From Chara braunii (Eukaryota > Streptophyta > Charophyceae > Charales > Characeae), in the NCBI GenBank assembly GCA_003427395.1, contig BFEA01000005.1:5174452-5213069 (forward strand): 38,618 nt of DNA, written 5' to 3'. Under the pieces are notes generated by a model. That model did not search any database and had not been told where the DNA came from. It saw only the letters and a list, made by a program, of their open reading frames with translations. Position 1 is the first letter of the stretch; each line of letters starts with the position of its first letter. Positions 1 to 10,395 of the stretch are shown here, piece after piece. The translations under genes and the position numbers were made by a program.

Positions 1-352
1 GTNNNNCNNNGNTNTGNNNANGNNNTTATTTCGCGCAAAAAAAAGAATTTCAAGATCGCATTTTTTTGAAAGCCGAAACTTTTCGAAACCTTGCCTAGAT
101 CTCGCTCATAGTACTCCTCCGAAAACCCGTCACTGATAGCCGATCACAAATATTAAAAAAAAAAAAAAAAAAAAGGCGGGGTATCCTCTTCTTTTATTTT
201 TTTACTATTTTATTCTGTTGATTAGGACCGAGAATGGAAAGTGCAGTTTGGTTACCTTCCTGTGTTTCCCTCCCACCCAGCCTTTTGCCTGCATTTCCGG
301 TTTGGTAAGTGCCACGTCGGCAACAGTGCCACGTCAGCAGTGCCCCGCCACC
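1..352. other. Unassigned leader-like sequence before element A gag
   Basis: The first 25 bases are largely N, so this is probably a contig or gap edge. The rest is AT-rich with a 20-A run near 154-173 and no coding sequence I recognise. Two copies of a GCCACGTC motif at about 309-340 sit just before the gag start; the same motif is abundant in the element B LTR and leader. The stretch does not match the A-family LTR at 5899, so the 5' LTR of element A is either outside the window or lost. Confidence 0.4.
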
Positions 353-1875
353 ATGACGGTTTCAGTTTTGGGCATGCCAGGCCAACTGGCCAACGAGTCC
401 ATTGCTGAGTACCGACAGCGGTTCCAAGCTCAGCTTGCACTGATCAAGGCTGAGGAACAGCGCCAGGCGGCAACCAAGGCTGCCCACCTACAGGCTGAAG
501 CAGAGGCAGCAGCTTCAGGCCACAGCTGACGCAGATGCCCAGGCCCGCCGCAAGGAGGCCCAGGATCTGCTGCAGCGGCACGAAGCCGCCAGTGTCGACA
601 GGCTCAAGTTCTGGAATTTTGAACCATCCGAGGGCCACGACAACGCGACACCGGAAGAGCAGCACAAGGAGTTTTTCTCCAAACTCGTGGCCCGGTTGGT
701 TTACACTTGTAACCACCTGCAGTCCGAGTTAGAGAAACAGCACCGAGAACACGAGGATGCTACACGGGCACTTCATACTTGTGTATAGGACTTGGAGCAA
801 GCAACACCAAGACCAGATTTTGGCGAACCCACCAATGCAGCCTCTACATGCTAGTTGGAGCAACGGATTGACCATGTAATCGTGATGATCGGCGACATCA
901 GCACGTTCGCCGCACCAGCCTCTATCAACGAGCAGCTCGACGCCTTGAAGAACGAGGTTCGGCAACTGCACCAGCCGCCCGACAACGATGGCGGCACCAG
1001 CACTTCACGGCGGTACAAGATGCCGACGTTCCGGATCGAAAAGTTTGATGACTATACGCGTCAAGACCCGGTCCCTTGGTGGCAGGGCTTTACGACGGAG
1101 CTTCGGATTCATGAGGCCCCCGATCACTTGTACATCTCGGCGTTGTTCCTCAGCGTCAAGGGCGGATGCCAGATCTGGCTCAGCCACATGGCAACCATCC
1201 ACGACGTCCAGGTCGCTGACCTGCACAAGAAGATCTCTTGGGAAGATTTGACAAAGGAATGAAAGAAGCGGTTCATTGTTGACGACGCCCTGGCGCTCTC
1301 CATCAACCGCCTCTTCGCCATGACTCAAGGCAACACACCAACATGCTACTGGCTCACGGAATGGCAAAAGGTCGTGCCAACACCTGATCTCGACTTGCCA
1401 TTTTCGCACCTACGCCGGGAGTTCTACAGCCGGTCGTGTGCCGCCTTGAGCCTCGCACTCGGTGATCGTGAACAATACACGACGTTCGCCGAAATCATTG
1501 ACAAGGCTCGTGAGATCATCAATACCAACTGGGTTGCTGCACACGAGAAATCAGCATAGCAGCCAGCCTATGTGGAAAAAGGAAAATTTGATCCGCGTCC
1601 GCAGCCTGTCACTGCAGTCCAACCGGACAACCCAGGAAGACCCGGCAGCCACCACAGCATCACGTGAGGGAGATCAGGTTGCCATCGTCCAGCCGCGAAG
1701 CAACAACAACTCCCGTGGAAAAGGGAAGGCGAAAACCACATCGCCAGCCGGAAATGGACAGCCAGTACCATGGGTCAAGTTCAGCTTGACCGAGGCCAAA
1801 TACAAGTGTCGTAGTTGATACCGCTGTTGCGATTGGTGCAACAGCACCAAGCACAAGACCTCCCAATACCAAGAT
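353..1875 (+). pseudogene. Ty3/gypsy element A gag, broken
   Basis: This would encode the capsid/nucleocapsid polyprotein of an LTR retrotransposon. The start is placed at the ATG at 353, which begins MTVSVLGMPGQ. An Ala/Gln/Glu-rich helical N-terminus follows, with a one-base frameshift near 500-520, then a capsid-like region (MPTFRIEKFDDYTRQDPVPW, about 1020-1080) and a segment WLTEWQKVVPTP...SRSCAALSLAL shared with the minus-strand gag at 31.8-32.7 kb. Stops interrupt it at 786-788, 852-854, 1260-1262 and 1557-1559, with another frame change near 1650-1680. The CCHC zinc knuckle at 1828-1869 reads C-x2-C-x4-H-x4-Y, so the last Cys is lost, and a TGA at 1816-1818 precedes it. It is clearly non-functional. 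The gag assignment rests on position, the degenerate knuckle and its similarity to the other gag fragment. Confidence 0.8.
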
Positions 1876-2030
1876 CAAGGCAAGGAGGATGTTCGACCTC
1901 GAATCATCTCGGGAAAATGAGCTGCGCGGGAGGTGAGGCGACTCCACCTCTCACTCCGCCAGATTCGGTCGCCTTGCTAGCGGCCTCCTACACATTTGGG
2001 GAGAATGCGGATGTCGTAAGTCCTTGATTC

Positions 2031-3776
2031 ACTTACGAGGATTACGCTGTCCACTTGGTCTCACCGTTGGACCAGCCACTCCACGTGCAAGACTCCTCTG
2101 CATGCATGGTTTCATCACCATTGGCAACCGATTCGACAGCTTCGCCGCCAACTTTTGTCAGGGATTCGACGTCATGGTCAAGACTTGAGAGACGCGACCC
2201 GTTGACGTTCGCGGACTTCCGATGGATGCCCCTTCCCCTGACCGGTCGATTGCCGAAATCGTATTGCAACGTGCTCACCACACAATTGTGGGATTACTTG
2301 CACACTGCAGTACCAACTCCGTTGATGGACGCTAGAGTAGAGGTTGTTGACCTTCACGACTACGTTGCGAAGATCGACCGCGAGTTCAAGACACAACGGT
2401 ATGACACCAACGACGCGTCATTGATGTACATACGCATTCAGATCAGAGAAGTGACCTGCAGCGCTTTGATCGATTGCGGAGCTACTCGCAACTATATGAG
2501 TCAAAATTTTATGGTACGCGCTGACCTGGGGCCACCTGTTCGGAGGTCGTCACAGCCCACACAAGTCACATTGGCCGACGGTCACACACACAAGTCAATC
2601 GACCAGTGCATTGATTCCGTCCCCGTGTACTTCGCCCCGCATGCAAGCGAGGCCGTGTCCTTCGACATTTTGGACACCGAGTTCGACATGATCTTGGGCA
2701 TGTCGTGGCTGCGAAACGAGGATCACCCGGTGAACTTCTATCGCTGCACCGTTCACATTCGTGATCGGAACGGAGTACTAGTCTCGTGCACAGTGCCTCC
2801 ACCTCACCCTTCGATCAGTTGTCACATGGTGTCCGCCACGAGCATTCGAGCTTCCATCACCCGGGATGACGTCAAGGAGATGGGTGTGTGTTTTCTCCAC
2901 CCCCTCCCTCCCCAGGACATCCCATCGATAGACGCATCGACGGACCCACGCATCACCGAGCTTCTTGACGCCTATGGCGACGTTTTTGAAGCCCAGAACG
3001 GAGTCGTACCGAATCGGCCAATCCGCCACGAGATTATCCTTGAGGCCGGGGCCTTACCTCCGTGTGGTTGCATCTACCGCATGAGCGAGGAAGAGTTAAG
3101 TGTGCTATGGGCACAACTCGACGACCTTCTTGAGAAAGGTTGGATTCGGCCTAACTCTTCGTCATAGAAGAAGGACTTGCGGTTGTGCATCCATTATCAC
3201 AAGCTCAACGAGCAAACTGTCAAGAATGTCGGACCTCTTCCACGCATCGACGACCTTCTCGAACGGTTGGGCGGCGCTAAGTTCATCTCCAAGCTTGACC
3301 TCAAATCGAGATATCACCAACTCGAGATCCGTCAGGAGGACCGCTACAAGACCGCATTTAGGATGTGATATGGGCATTTCGAATGGTTGGTTATGCCTTC
3401 TAGCCTTACGAATACCCCGACCACGTTCCAAGCGGCTATGACAACGGAGTTCCGACACATGCTGGATAGATTTGTACTCGTCTACCTCGACGATATCTTG
3501 GTGTACAGCCGGAGTTTGGACGAGCATGTGGAGCACCTACGCACCGTTTTGCAACGGCTACGACAAGCCAAGTACAAAGCCAACCGCGACAAGTATGAAT
3601 TCGCACGGCAGGAGCTCAAATACTTGGGCCATTATGTGACGCCACAAGGCATCCGTTTGCTCACGGACAAGATTGAGGTCATCCCCGCATATGGCCCGAG
3701 CCCACCAGCACCACGGAAGTTCGCTCTTTCATGGGGTTGGCAGGCTACTACCAACGCTTCATTACCAGGTACTTAA
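2031..3776 (+). pseudogene. Element A protease and reverse transcriptase, broken
   Basis: This is the pol segment that would cleave the polyprotein and copy element RNA to DNA in virus-like particles. A linker beginning at FTYEDYAVHL (about 2031) leads to a retropepsin core with ALIDCGATRNYMS near 2461-2500 (Cys where Ser/Thr is usual, as in D-C-G-A) and a second flap-side motif DMILGMSWL near 2687. RT follows: [30 protein letters not shown], and the catalytic YLDDILVY box intact at 3483-3494. Stops lie at 3165-3167 (after PNSSS) and 3366-3368 (after TAFRM), and PFGLTN has decayed to PSSLTN. The frame changes at about 3731-3776 into the RNase H part. The domain order PR-RT-RNase H-integrase identifies a Ty3/gypsy element rather than Copia. 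It cannot make an active enzyme as it stands. Confidence 0.9.
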
Positions 3777-4275
3777 GGATTGCCACACCATTGACGAGAT
3801 TACAATCACCAACGGTGCCATTCGTATTCGACGACGAAGCACGCCGGTCATTCCAAGCACTCAAGACGGCCATGCTCATGGCACCCGTCCTTAGCATCTA
3901 CGGCCCCACCTTGCCAATGAGAATGATAACCGACGCCTTCGGCTATGGTATCGGGGCAGTCTTGGAACAACACGACGACGACTGACATCCCGTGGAGTAC
4001 TTCAACCAGAAGGTGGCTCCCATCAACTCACTTGATGATGCAAGGAAGGAGTTGCTCGCGTTCATGATGGCTCTCAAGCGATGGCGGCACTTCCTCCTTG
4101 GGCATCGTAGGTTCACATGGGTCACTGACAACAACCCGTTGACCTAGTACAAGACGCAAGATACGGTGAGCAGCACTATCGGACGATGGATGTACTCCAT
4201 CGACCAATCTGACTTCACACCGAAACATCTCGTCGACCTCTCCAATCGCGCAGCAAATGCACTCTCGCGAAGACC
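3731..4275 (+). pseudogene. Element A RT connection and RNase H, broken
   Basis: This segment would degrade the RNA strand of the RNA-DNA hybrid during reverse transcription. It opens with the connection motif GLAGYYQRFI (3734 on), then RNase H motifs in order: MITDAFGYGIGAVLEQ (first Asp), RKELLAFMMALKRWRHFLLG (Glu), WVTDNNPL (second Asp). The usual ADALSRR is NALSRR, with AAT (Asn) at 4256-4258 replacing the last catalytic Asp. Stops are present at about 3983-3985 and 4145-4149. It lies in a different frame from the RT upstream, so at least one indel separates the two. The loss of the fourth acidic residue is a G-to-A type change. Confidence 0.85.
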
Positions 4276-4298
4276 CGAACTTTGCGCGATGACACATC

Positions 4299-5871
4299 AT
4301 GCCTTCGCATTCGACGAGGAACTTCAGCAACATTTCATTCGGGGCTACTGGTCCGATCCGGATTTCGCCACGCTATATGCACAACTATCTTCGGATCACC
4401 CGCCGGCCAGCAATTATCGCATCGTCGAGGGGTACTTGCTTCTCCACTCGCGAGGCAAGGACTTACTTTGCGTCCCACGAGACCGTCGTCTTCGAACTCG
4501 CCTTCTCGGCGAGTACCACAACTCGCGACTCGCCGGCCATTTCGGAGTCAATCGGACTATAGCACAACTTCGGCAACGATTCTGGTGGCTCGACGTCATC
4601 ACCGATGTCACTCGGTATTGCGACTCTTGCAAAGTTTGCCGACGAAGCAAGCCCCGCAACTGCAATCCCTACGGAGAGTTGCGCCCGTTCCTATCCCTCG
4701 GGAACCTGACCTCTCCATTTCTACAGACGTCACCGGCCCGTTTCCCACCGCCTCGGGCGCGAGGACATCCTCACGGGCGTTGACCAATTGAGTAAATACG
4801 CGTGATTTCTCTCTTGCAAGTACTACGCCACGACTCCCGAACTTGCGTGCCTCTTGCACACCGGCTGGAATTGCAGCCACAACGCACCGGAAGACATCGT
4901 TAGCGACCTCGACACTCTGTTCATGTCGTTATTTTGGACTTCTCTCATGCAGAGTCCGGCACCGAAATGAAATCGAGTTCGTCTCCGCATCCACAAATGG
5001 ACGAGCAAACGGAACGGGCACATCAAACCGCTCAAATGATGCTGCGTACTCTCATCCATCCGGACCAGAAGGATTGGGTTGACCACCTCACCACCTCCCC
5101 GACATCGAGTTCGCCTACAACACTTCGTTGCATCTGGCAATCGGCGTGAGTCCCTTCGAGTTGCACCACAGTGGCCTGAAAGTCTGTATCTTCGCCGATC
5201 TCCTCCTCCCACGGACTGCCGACATTGACGCCCCTTGCTCTCCCGCCTCCGTTCGAAAGTACCGGGACTTGCTGGCTAAAGCCTGCATAAACATGCAAAA
5301 GGCTCAAGTCCGCATGCGACAGCAAGCCAATCGGTGTCACGTATCATGTCCTATATGTGCCGGCGACCTGGTTTGGGCCTCCGCGGAAGAGTTTGCGCTC
5401 AAACAGGATGTGTCACGCAAACTACTCCCCAAGTGGTTTGGACCATGGACCGTCCGTTCAGCCGCAGGCGACAAGACCAACGGCCCATCTTTTGTGATCG
5501 ACATCCCCCCCCATCTTCCAGTCCATCCAGTCTTTCATGCCTCGAAGTTGGCAACATATACACCGGCTAAGAGCAACGAGTTCCCGGGCCAACGATCGCA
5601 AGACCCTCCGTCTATGGATGGTCATCACGAGGTCGACCTTGTCATTACAGATTGCAAGTACGGCAACAAGCCTCAACAGTACAAGGTTACCTTCAAAGCA
5701 TGCGATCCTGAGGATACTCGATGGATTTCACGAGCAGATTTGCAAGCATCCGCACCGCTGATCTACGCTCACTACGAACGACAAAGACTAGCTACGGAAG
5801 CTTCACGACCTGCCCCTCCCACCCGGACTTTGGTCCCTCCCTCTGACAGGCAGCTTCGCCCTCACAGGTAA
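4299..5871 (+). pseudogene. Element A integrase with chromodomain-like tail, broken
   Basis: This would insert element DNA into the host chromosome. The HHCC zinc finger is intact (H in EYHNSRLAGH, C-x2-C in CDSCKVCRRSK, about 4510-4640). The core is scrambled over three frames: ISTDVTGPFPT near 4720 (first Asp), SDLDTLFMSLFW near 4900 (second Asp) and QMDEQTERAHQ near 5000 (Glu), with stops at about 4789-4791 and elsewhere. The C-terminal part is open from about 5105 to 5871 and holds a GDLVWASAEEF box (about 5364), PVHPVFHASKL (about 5524) and a chromodomain-like end (HEVDLVITDC...YKVTFKACDPEDTRW). The stop is at 5869-5871. A polypurine tract and LTR follow directly, confirming that this is the 3' end of pol. 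Confidence 0.88.
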
Positions 5872-5883
5872 GCTCGGTCTTTC

Positions 5884-5898
5884 AAGGAGGGGGGGGGG
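5884..5898 (+). other. Polypurine tract of element A
   Basis: An uninterrupted purine run (AAGGA followed by G residues) ends immediately before the LTR start and 12 bases after the pol stop. This is the expected position of the plus-strand primer of an LTR retrotransposon. Confidence 0.75.
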
Positions 5899-6475
5899 TG
5901 GCATACTGCGCACCACACGGGCCTGCAGGGCCCGACCAGGCAGAATAAGGGCCCTCCAAGCCCTGTGCCGTTTCAGCCTAAGAGCCTAAAAAGGAGGGCC
6001 ATTTTCAGGCCCTCATAAAATCGGCCTTTCCTGAAACTTAGGCGCCAGACCAGGGATAAGCGCAGGCCACTTTTAGGCCCATTTCAAGACAACCTTTTTT
6101 TTAGCTTCAGCGCCAGGGTCTGGCACGATTCGGCATTGGCAAGAGCAGCCTCCCAGCCGGACCAGCACTAAATAGTACTGGTCCGCCCTGCAGGCTGCAG
6201 GCAGTTCAGGAGGCAGGAGGTAGTCTTCAGGATTCGCCAGCAGCACTCAGCAGGAGCGCTGCAGTAGTAGTAGCTAGCGATACAAGTAGTCTTCAACGCT
6301 GGGCGCTGTTAGGATCTTAGAGTAGTGTTCGGAGAGAGGAGAGTGGCGGAGGCCAGGGAGACTTACCTGGGAGCTTACCTGTGACGCCATAGCTCCAGCT
6401 CCGTCTTCGATGTACCTGCAACAAGGCGCCACCTTCACAGGTTAGTACCGGACTGTGAGAGAGAGAGAGAGAGTT
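5899..6475 (+). repeat. 3' LTR of element A (3' edge uncertain)
   Basis: The LTR starts with TGGCATACTG right after the polypurine tract. The segment aligns with 29042-29650, sharing GGGCCTGCAGGGCCCGACCA, the TTTCAGGCCCTCATAAA stretch, the AGCGCTGCAGTAGTAGT stretch and the AGGCGCCACCTTCACAGG stretch. Both copies end their similarity in a GA microsatellite followed by GTTCTT, so the exact 3' edge is not visible. It would carry the promoter and polyadenylation signal of the element. It differs from the other copy by many substitutions and some indels, so neither copy is recent. Confidence 0.8.
6158..6185 (+). promoter_or_regulatory. Palindrome enclosing a TATA-like core in the LTR
   Basis: Arms CGGACCAG and CTGGTCCG (8 bp, perfect) enclose C-ACTAAATAGT-A. 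The homologous site in the other LTR (29303-29330) has arms CGGGCCAG and CTGGCCCG around ACTATATAGT, which contains TATATA. It may mark the core promoter of the LTR; this is inferred from sequence only. Confidence 0.5.
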
Positions 6476-6552
6476 CTTCTTCTTCCTCTTCTAAGTCCAC
6501 CATCTCTCCCTCACCCCCTCGCTACCAGACTACTCAGTATCGACAGACTACG

Positions 6553-6564
6553 CCCGCGCGCGCG

Positions 6565-6634
<70 letters not shown>

Positions 6635-6645
6635 NCGCGCGCGCG

Positions 6646-6734
<89 letters not shown>

Positions 6735-6738
6735 GAGA
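6553..6738. repeat. Compound CG/GA microsatellite
   Basis: A (CG)n run, a (GA)n run, one unresolved N at 6635, a second (CG)n run and a longer (GA)n run ending in GGGAGAGAGA. The apparent arginine/glutamate-rich and leucine/serine-rich reading frames across it are repeat artefacts. The N suggests the repeat length is not reliably assembled. Confidence 0.95.
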
Positions 6739-7767
6739 TTTGTGACTTTGGGATGTTGACGACATTTGGATACAGACTCAACTATGGGACAGAGACATTG
6801 ACGAGGGACTATTTAGGATCAATACCAACGACACTGGTGTGACAACATTTCCATCTCCTCCCTCATCTTCGTCTAATCCCCCTCCTCTTCATCTGTGTAT
6901 GCTTGGAGCCTGGTGCACTCTTCCTGTGTATAGCGCCAGGCCCCTTCACATCTTGCGATGATGATGATGTACGTTGGGTCTGCATTTAGACATTGACTGG
7001 TTGGATCATTGGTATTTTAGCCTTCCGCTGCGCTATCCTGTACTATGCGAGAAAGGTCGGTTCTTGTTCTGGTCTGTACCGTTACGGTATGCAATAACTT
7101 ACCTGATGTCGACACGTGTGAACTGGTTCTCATCTCCACAAAGTTGAGGAAGTGTTGTGCCATCCTCCATAATTATTGCTGACGTGGAGGGAGGATGGGC
7201 GCCCTGTGATGATCTGCACAGTGATTATGTCAGAGGACGTCAGAGGGAGCATGCATTGCTAAGGTGGCGAAAGGGGAGAAGATCGGAGTGGAAGTGGGAG
7301 AGACAGAGAGACATACATGTACTATTGATTATTATTGAGACTCTCCTCCTCCTCTTCTCTGTTTTTCCTCTCCTCTTTGTTTTCTCCCACGCCCTTCTTT
7401 GGTGAGACGATACTCTTGAACTCTGCATATGATCGAGACATGGACTTGTAATTGACTTGGAGACTTCATGAGGTGTGTTGGGTTCAGACTTCTATTACAT
7501 TGTTGACTGGCTTCTCAACGGGACTAGGTTCATTGCGGATGGACAAGGAATTGGAGGAGAAGGAAAAAGAACTGTGTAAAAATTTTAAAAAGGTCTGGCT
7601 CTACGACTGAAAAATAGCAGAAGTAAGCAAGGGCAAAAGTTCAGTCAAAACCTTGTGTCTTTGGTACTTGGGAGTAGCATGGATATGGATAAGCCCTCGG
7701 GAGAGGCGGTGGATGAGGCAGCATATTTGGATGGGAAAAGTTCTTTTTAAAAACGGGTAAGAATCAA
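6739..7767. other. Unassigned spacer
   Basis: No protein motif or RNA gene is recognisable. It contains pyrimidine-rich tracts (about 7340-7390) and a GCTGACGTGG motif near 7180. It may include decayed LTR sequence lying downstream of the element A LTR, but I could not align it convincingly to either LTR family here. Confidence 0.3.
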
Positions 7768-7836
7768 CTGGCCTAGCTCAGTTGGCACACCCGTGAACTG
7801 TCGAAATACAGACCTGAGTTTGAACTCCACTAGAAG
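7768..7836 (+). repeat. tRNA-derived (SINE-like) sequence
   Basis: The sequence TAGCTCAGTTGG at 7774-7785 fits the RNA polymerase III A box (D-arm) and GAGTTTGAACTCC at about 7816-7828 resembles a degenerate B box (T-arm), spaced as in a tRNA. The anticodon stem and acceptor stem do not pair well, so a functional tRNA is unlikely. A tRNA pseudogene or the head of a SINE fits better. I see no matching copy elsewhere in the window to define an element. Confidence 0.4.
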
Positions 7837-7886
7837 TAGATGAGCGAAATGCTAGAATTTTGAATTACCTAGGGCTGGCTACTTGA

Positions 7887-7957
7887 GGCGACCTGGTTTG
7901 GGTCTCGACGTACGTCCTATCTGTGTCGGCGACCTGGTTTGGGTCTCGACGTACGTC
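7887..7957 (+). repeat. Duplicated scrap of an A-type integrase C-terminus
   Basis: A 30-bp segment occurs at 7887-7916 and again, identically, at 7928-7957 (41-bp period). Read on the plus strand it gives GDLVWVSTYV, preceded in the second copy by PICV. Element A has the equivalent PICAGDLVWAS at about 5350-5385. It abuts the minus-strand integrase fragment of element B, so it marks a chimeric junction between two elements in opposite orientation. Confidence 0.6.
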
Positions 7958-9590
7958 TTCTTGAAACCAAAGTCTCCTTCTACATCATGGCATTCTCCAA
8001 TGATTAAACTTTTAATTGGTTTTTGGTGAGGAATACGCAGTCTTTCTTCGGTTTTGTCTATAAAGAAGAGTAAGCCATCGGTCATTCGATACTCTGGGAA
8101 TAGTTCAGAGTTCTTTCTCAGAGTCTCGATAATAGGATTCCAGATGGAATCATTCTCATAACCCTTCCCTATCTGCTCCTTCAATTCATTCCCAATATCG
8201 AGATAAGAGACAATTGTTCCAAAGAAATCTTCACGCCTGGAGAAAGCATCCGCAACCATGTTAGACTTACCTTTGATGGTTTTCACCTCAAAGTCAAATG
8301 TATCAAGGAATGCGGACCACCTTACGAACTTGTCAGAGAGTCTAGGCTGAGTCTTGATCCACTTCAAAGTAGAGTGATCAGAGTAGACAGTGAAATGTCT
8401 TCCCAAAAAGTAGTGTTTCCAGGTATCTAGTGCAGCGACTGAGGCATACGACTCCCTTCCATATATGGAGTTGGCGACTTTCTCTGACGGAAGTCTTTTG
8501 GACATAAACTCAATAGGTCTATATCCCTTGCCGTCGTCTTGCTGTAGCACAACGCCAATCCCATACTGACTTGCGTCAGTCGTGACGAGGAAAGGAAGAG
8601 AAGGGTCAACAATCTTTAAGACAGGGAAGTGAGTAAAAACAGATTTCAGTTTCCTGAATGATGACTCACAATCTTTGTCCCACAACCAAGGTTTTTCTTT
8701 CTTTAGCAGTCTTCTCATAGGAACAACTATGAAGGAGAAGTTTTTGACGAACTTCCTATAATAACTAGCAAGTCCTTGGAAAGATCTGAGTTCAGTTATA
8801 GTTTTAGGTTGTGGCCAATCTCGGATTGCTGTAATCTTCTTTTCTTCTGGTCTTAGTCCTTCTTCATTCACTATATGCCCTAAGTATAGCACTTCAGGCT
8901 TAGCAAATTCAGATTTCTTAGGATTCAGTTTGAAGTTACCTTCACGTAACTTCTAGAGAACCATTCGCAGATGTTTCTCGTGGTCTTCCGGTGTTTTATT
9001 GTACACTAGGATATCATCAAGGTAGACAATTACGAATTGGTCCAACCATTGACGAAACAACTCATTCATAGACCTCTGGAAGGTTGCAGGGGCGTTAGTC
9101 AGACCAAAAGGCATTACCACAAACGCGTAGTGACCATACCTTGTTCGAAACGCCGTCTTGTGTTGATCTTCAGGAGCCACATCGATCTGGTGGTACCCTG
9201 ACTTGAGATCAATCTTGCTGAAATACCTGCATCCCTGTAGTTGGTCTAATAGATCGTCAATGCGCGAAAGTGGTTACGCGTTTTTCACAGTGACGGAATT
9301 CAGCCCACGATAGTCAATGCATAGTCGAAGTTCACCTTACTTTTTCGGCACAAACAAGACAGGTGCACCATAAGGAGATGAGCTAGGGCAAATCCATCCC
9401 TTGTCAGTAAGTTCCTGCAATTGTTTCCGTAATTCCTCAAGTTCCTTGGGAGACATGCGATAAATAGGACGCTTCGGAATTTTGCTTCCGGGAATAATGT
9501 CAATAGTGTGCTTGATAGCACGCTCAGTGATTCCTGTCGGCTCAATCTGCAAGTCCTTGTACTCGCAACAAGTTTTTCAATAGAAGGTGG
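7958..9590 (-). pseudogene. Element B RT, RNase H and truncated integrase
   Basis: This is minus-strand pol of a second Ty3/gypsy element. Reading leftwards from about 9590: YRMSPKELEEL, KGWICPSSSPYGAPVLFVPKK, then after stops the RT core [20 protein letters not shown] and an intact YLDDILVY (YLDD codons 9013-9024). Next come the connection YLGHIVNEEGL and RNase H motifs TTDASQYGIGVVL, GRESYA, YSDHSTLKW and VADAFSRRE, so all four acidic residues are retained. The frame is constant across the RT-RNase H region but is broken by stops at 9337-9339, near 9276 and at 8953-8955. Integrase is cut off within its zinc finger: ECHDVEGDFGFKK has Asp for the second His and stops at 7958, where foreign sequence begins. 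No 3' LTR follows. Confidence 0.9.
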
Positions 9591-10222
9591 GTAGGATGAA
9601 AAACACTCACCTACACGCTTAGCAAGCACCATCATCACTTCCTGATCCAACTTCTTCTTTGTTACCATCAATCGGAAAGTTGGGTAACTCGTACAACAAA
9701 AAGACAGAGTAGAGTCAGAGCCAGACTTATGGTACAACTTTATCATACGCATTTCGGACTTATCGTCCTTAAGTTTGACAATTTTATCTTTGAACTTGAC
9801 TTCTGGGTCGGCTTCCTCATACCAATCCATACCAGAAATAAGTCAAAGGGTAAATTCTTTTAAATTAGGAAGGATACCTCGTGTAGAATTCTCTTACCTT
9901 CCTTTGTTTTGAAATAGCACTTGACACGATCAACGTATTGAGAGACAGTGATCGTGCTCTTATCAGCCAGTATAGACGTGATAGGTCTAGGTAAATCTTT
10001 TACCTTCATTCCCAGATGCAATTTTCGAATTGCCTTCTCTGAAATATAAGACCGCGCCGATCCCAGATCTAACAGAGCACCTACTCGGGTGTGCGCAATC
10101 TCAACATCCGCGATCATTAACTCACCCTTAGACTTTGCTTTCTTCGCCCACGAACTCCGTAGTGCTATCAGTTCATTGTCGAGTTCGTCAAGGGAATCGT
10201 CCAGTGAGACAGAACATAGCAC
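9591..10222 (-). pseudogene. Element B protease and linker, broken
   Basis: The segment reading IADVEIAHTRVGALLDLGSA is a retropepsin-type aspartic protease; the catalytic D-S/T-G has become D-L-G (Asp codon at 10067-10069, Leu codon at 10064-10066). ILADKSTITVSQYVDRVKCY follows. The downstream side (GMDWYEEADPEVKF) is in another frame beginning at about 9840, and a further frame change near 9570 leads to RT. The same arrangement occurs in element C (VLADNRTMRVEDYVEGVQAY), so B and C belong to related lineages. Substitution of Ser by Leu next to the catalytic Asp should inactivate it. Confidence 0.85.
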
Positions 10223-10395
10223 AGTGTCAGGGTGGTCTGGACGACGGGCGGAAGAAGAGCCATCCTCTGCCTTGAGAGTCGAAGGGGTAGAAGGGGTTGT
10301 AGGCGCCTTACCTTTTTCTTCGTCTATACCCTTCGACTCAGTAGGAGCAAATGCTACTCCTACTGGCTGCTCGCTTTTGGGTTACGGATAAGTGG

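Noticed and set aside
1-217. 5' LTR of element A
   Set aside because: Does not resemble the 3' LTR at 5899 and no primer binding site is visible before gag.
6455-6781. Open frames rich in Arg-Ala/Arg-Glu and Ser-Leu
   Set aside because: They are translations of the CG/GA microsatellite and cross an N.
7130-7500. Decayed B-like LTR
   Set aside because: Only compositional resemblance (pyrimidine tract, GGGTTCA word); no continuous alignment seen by eye.
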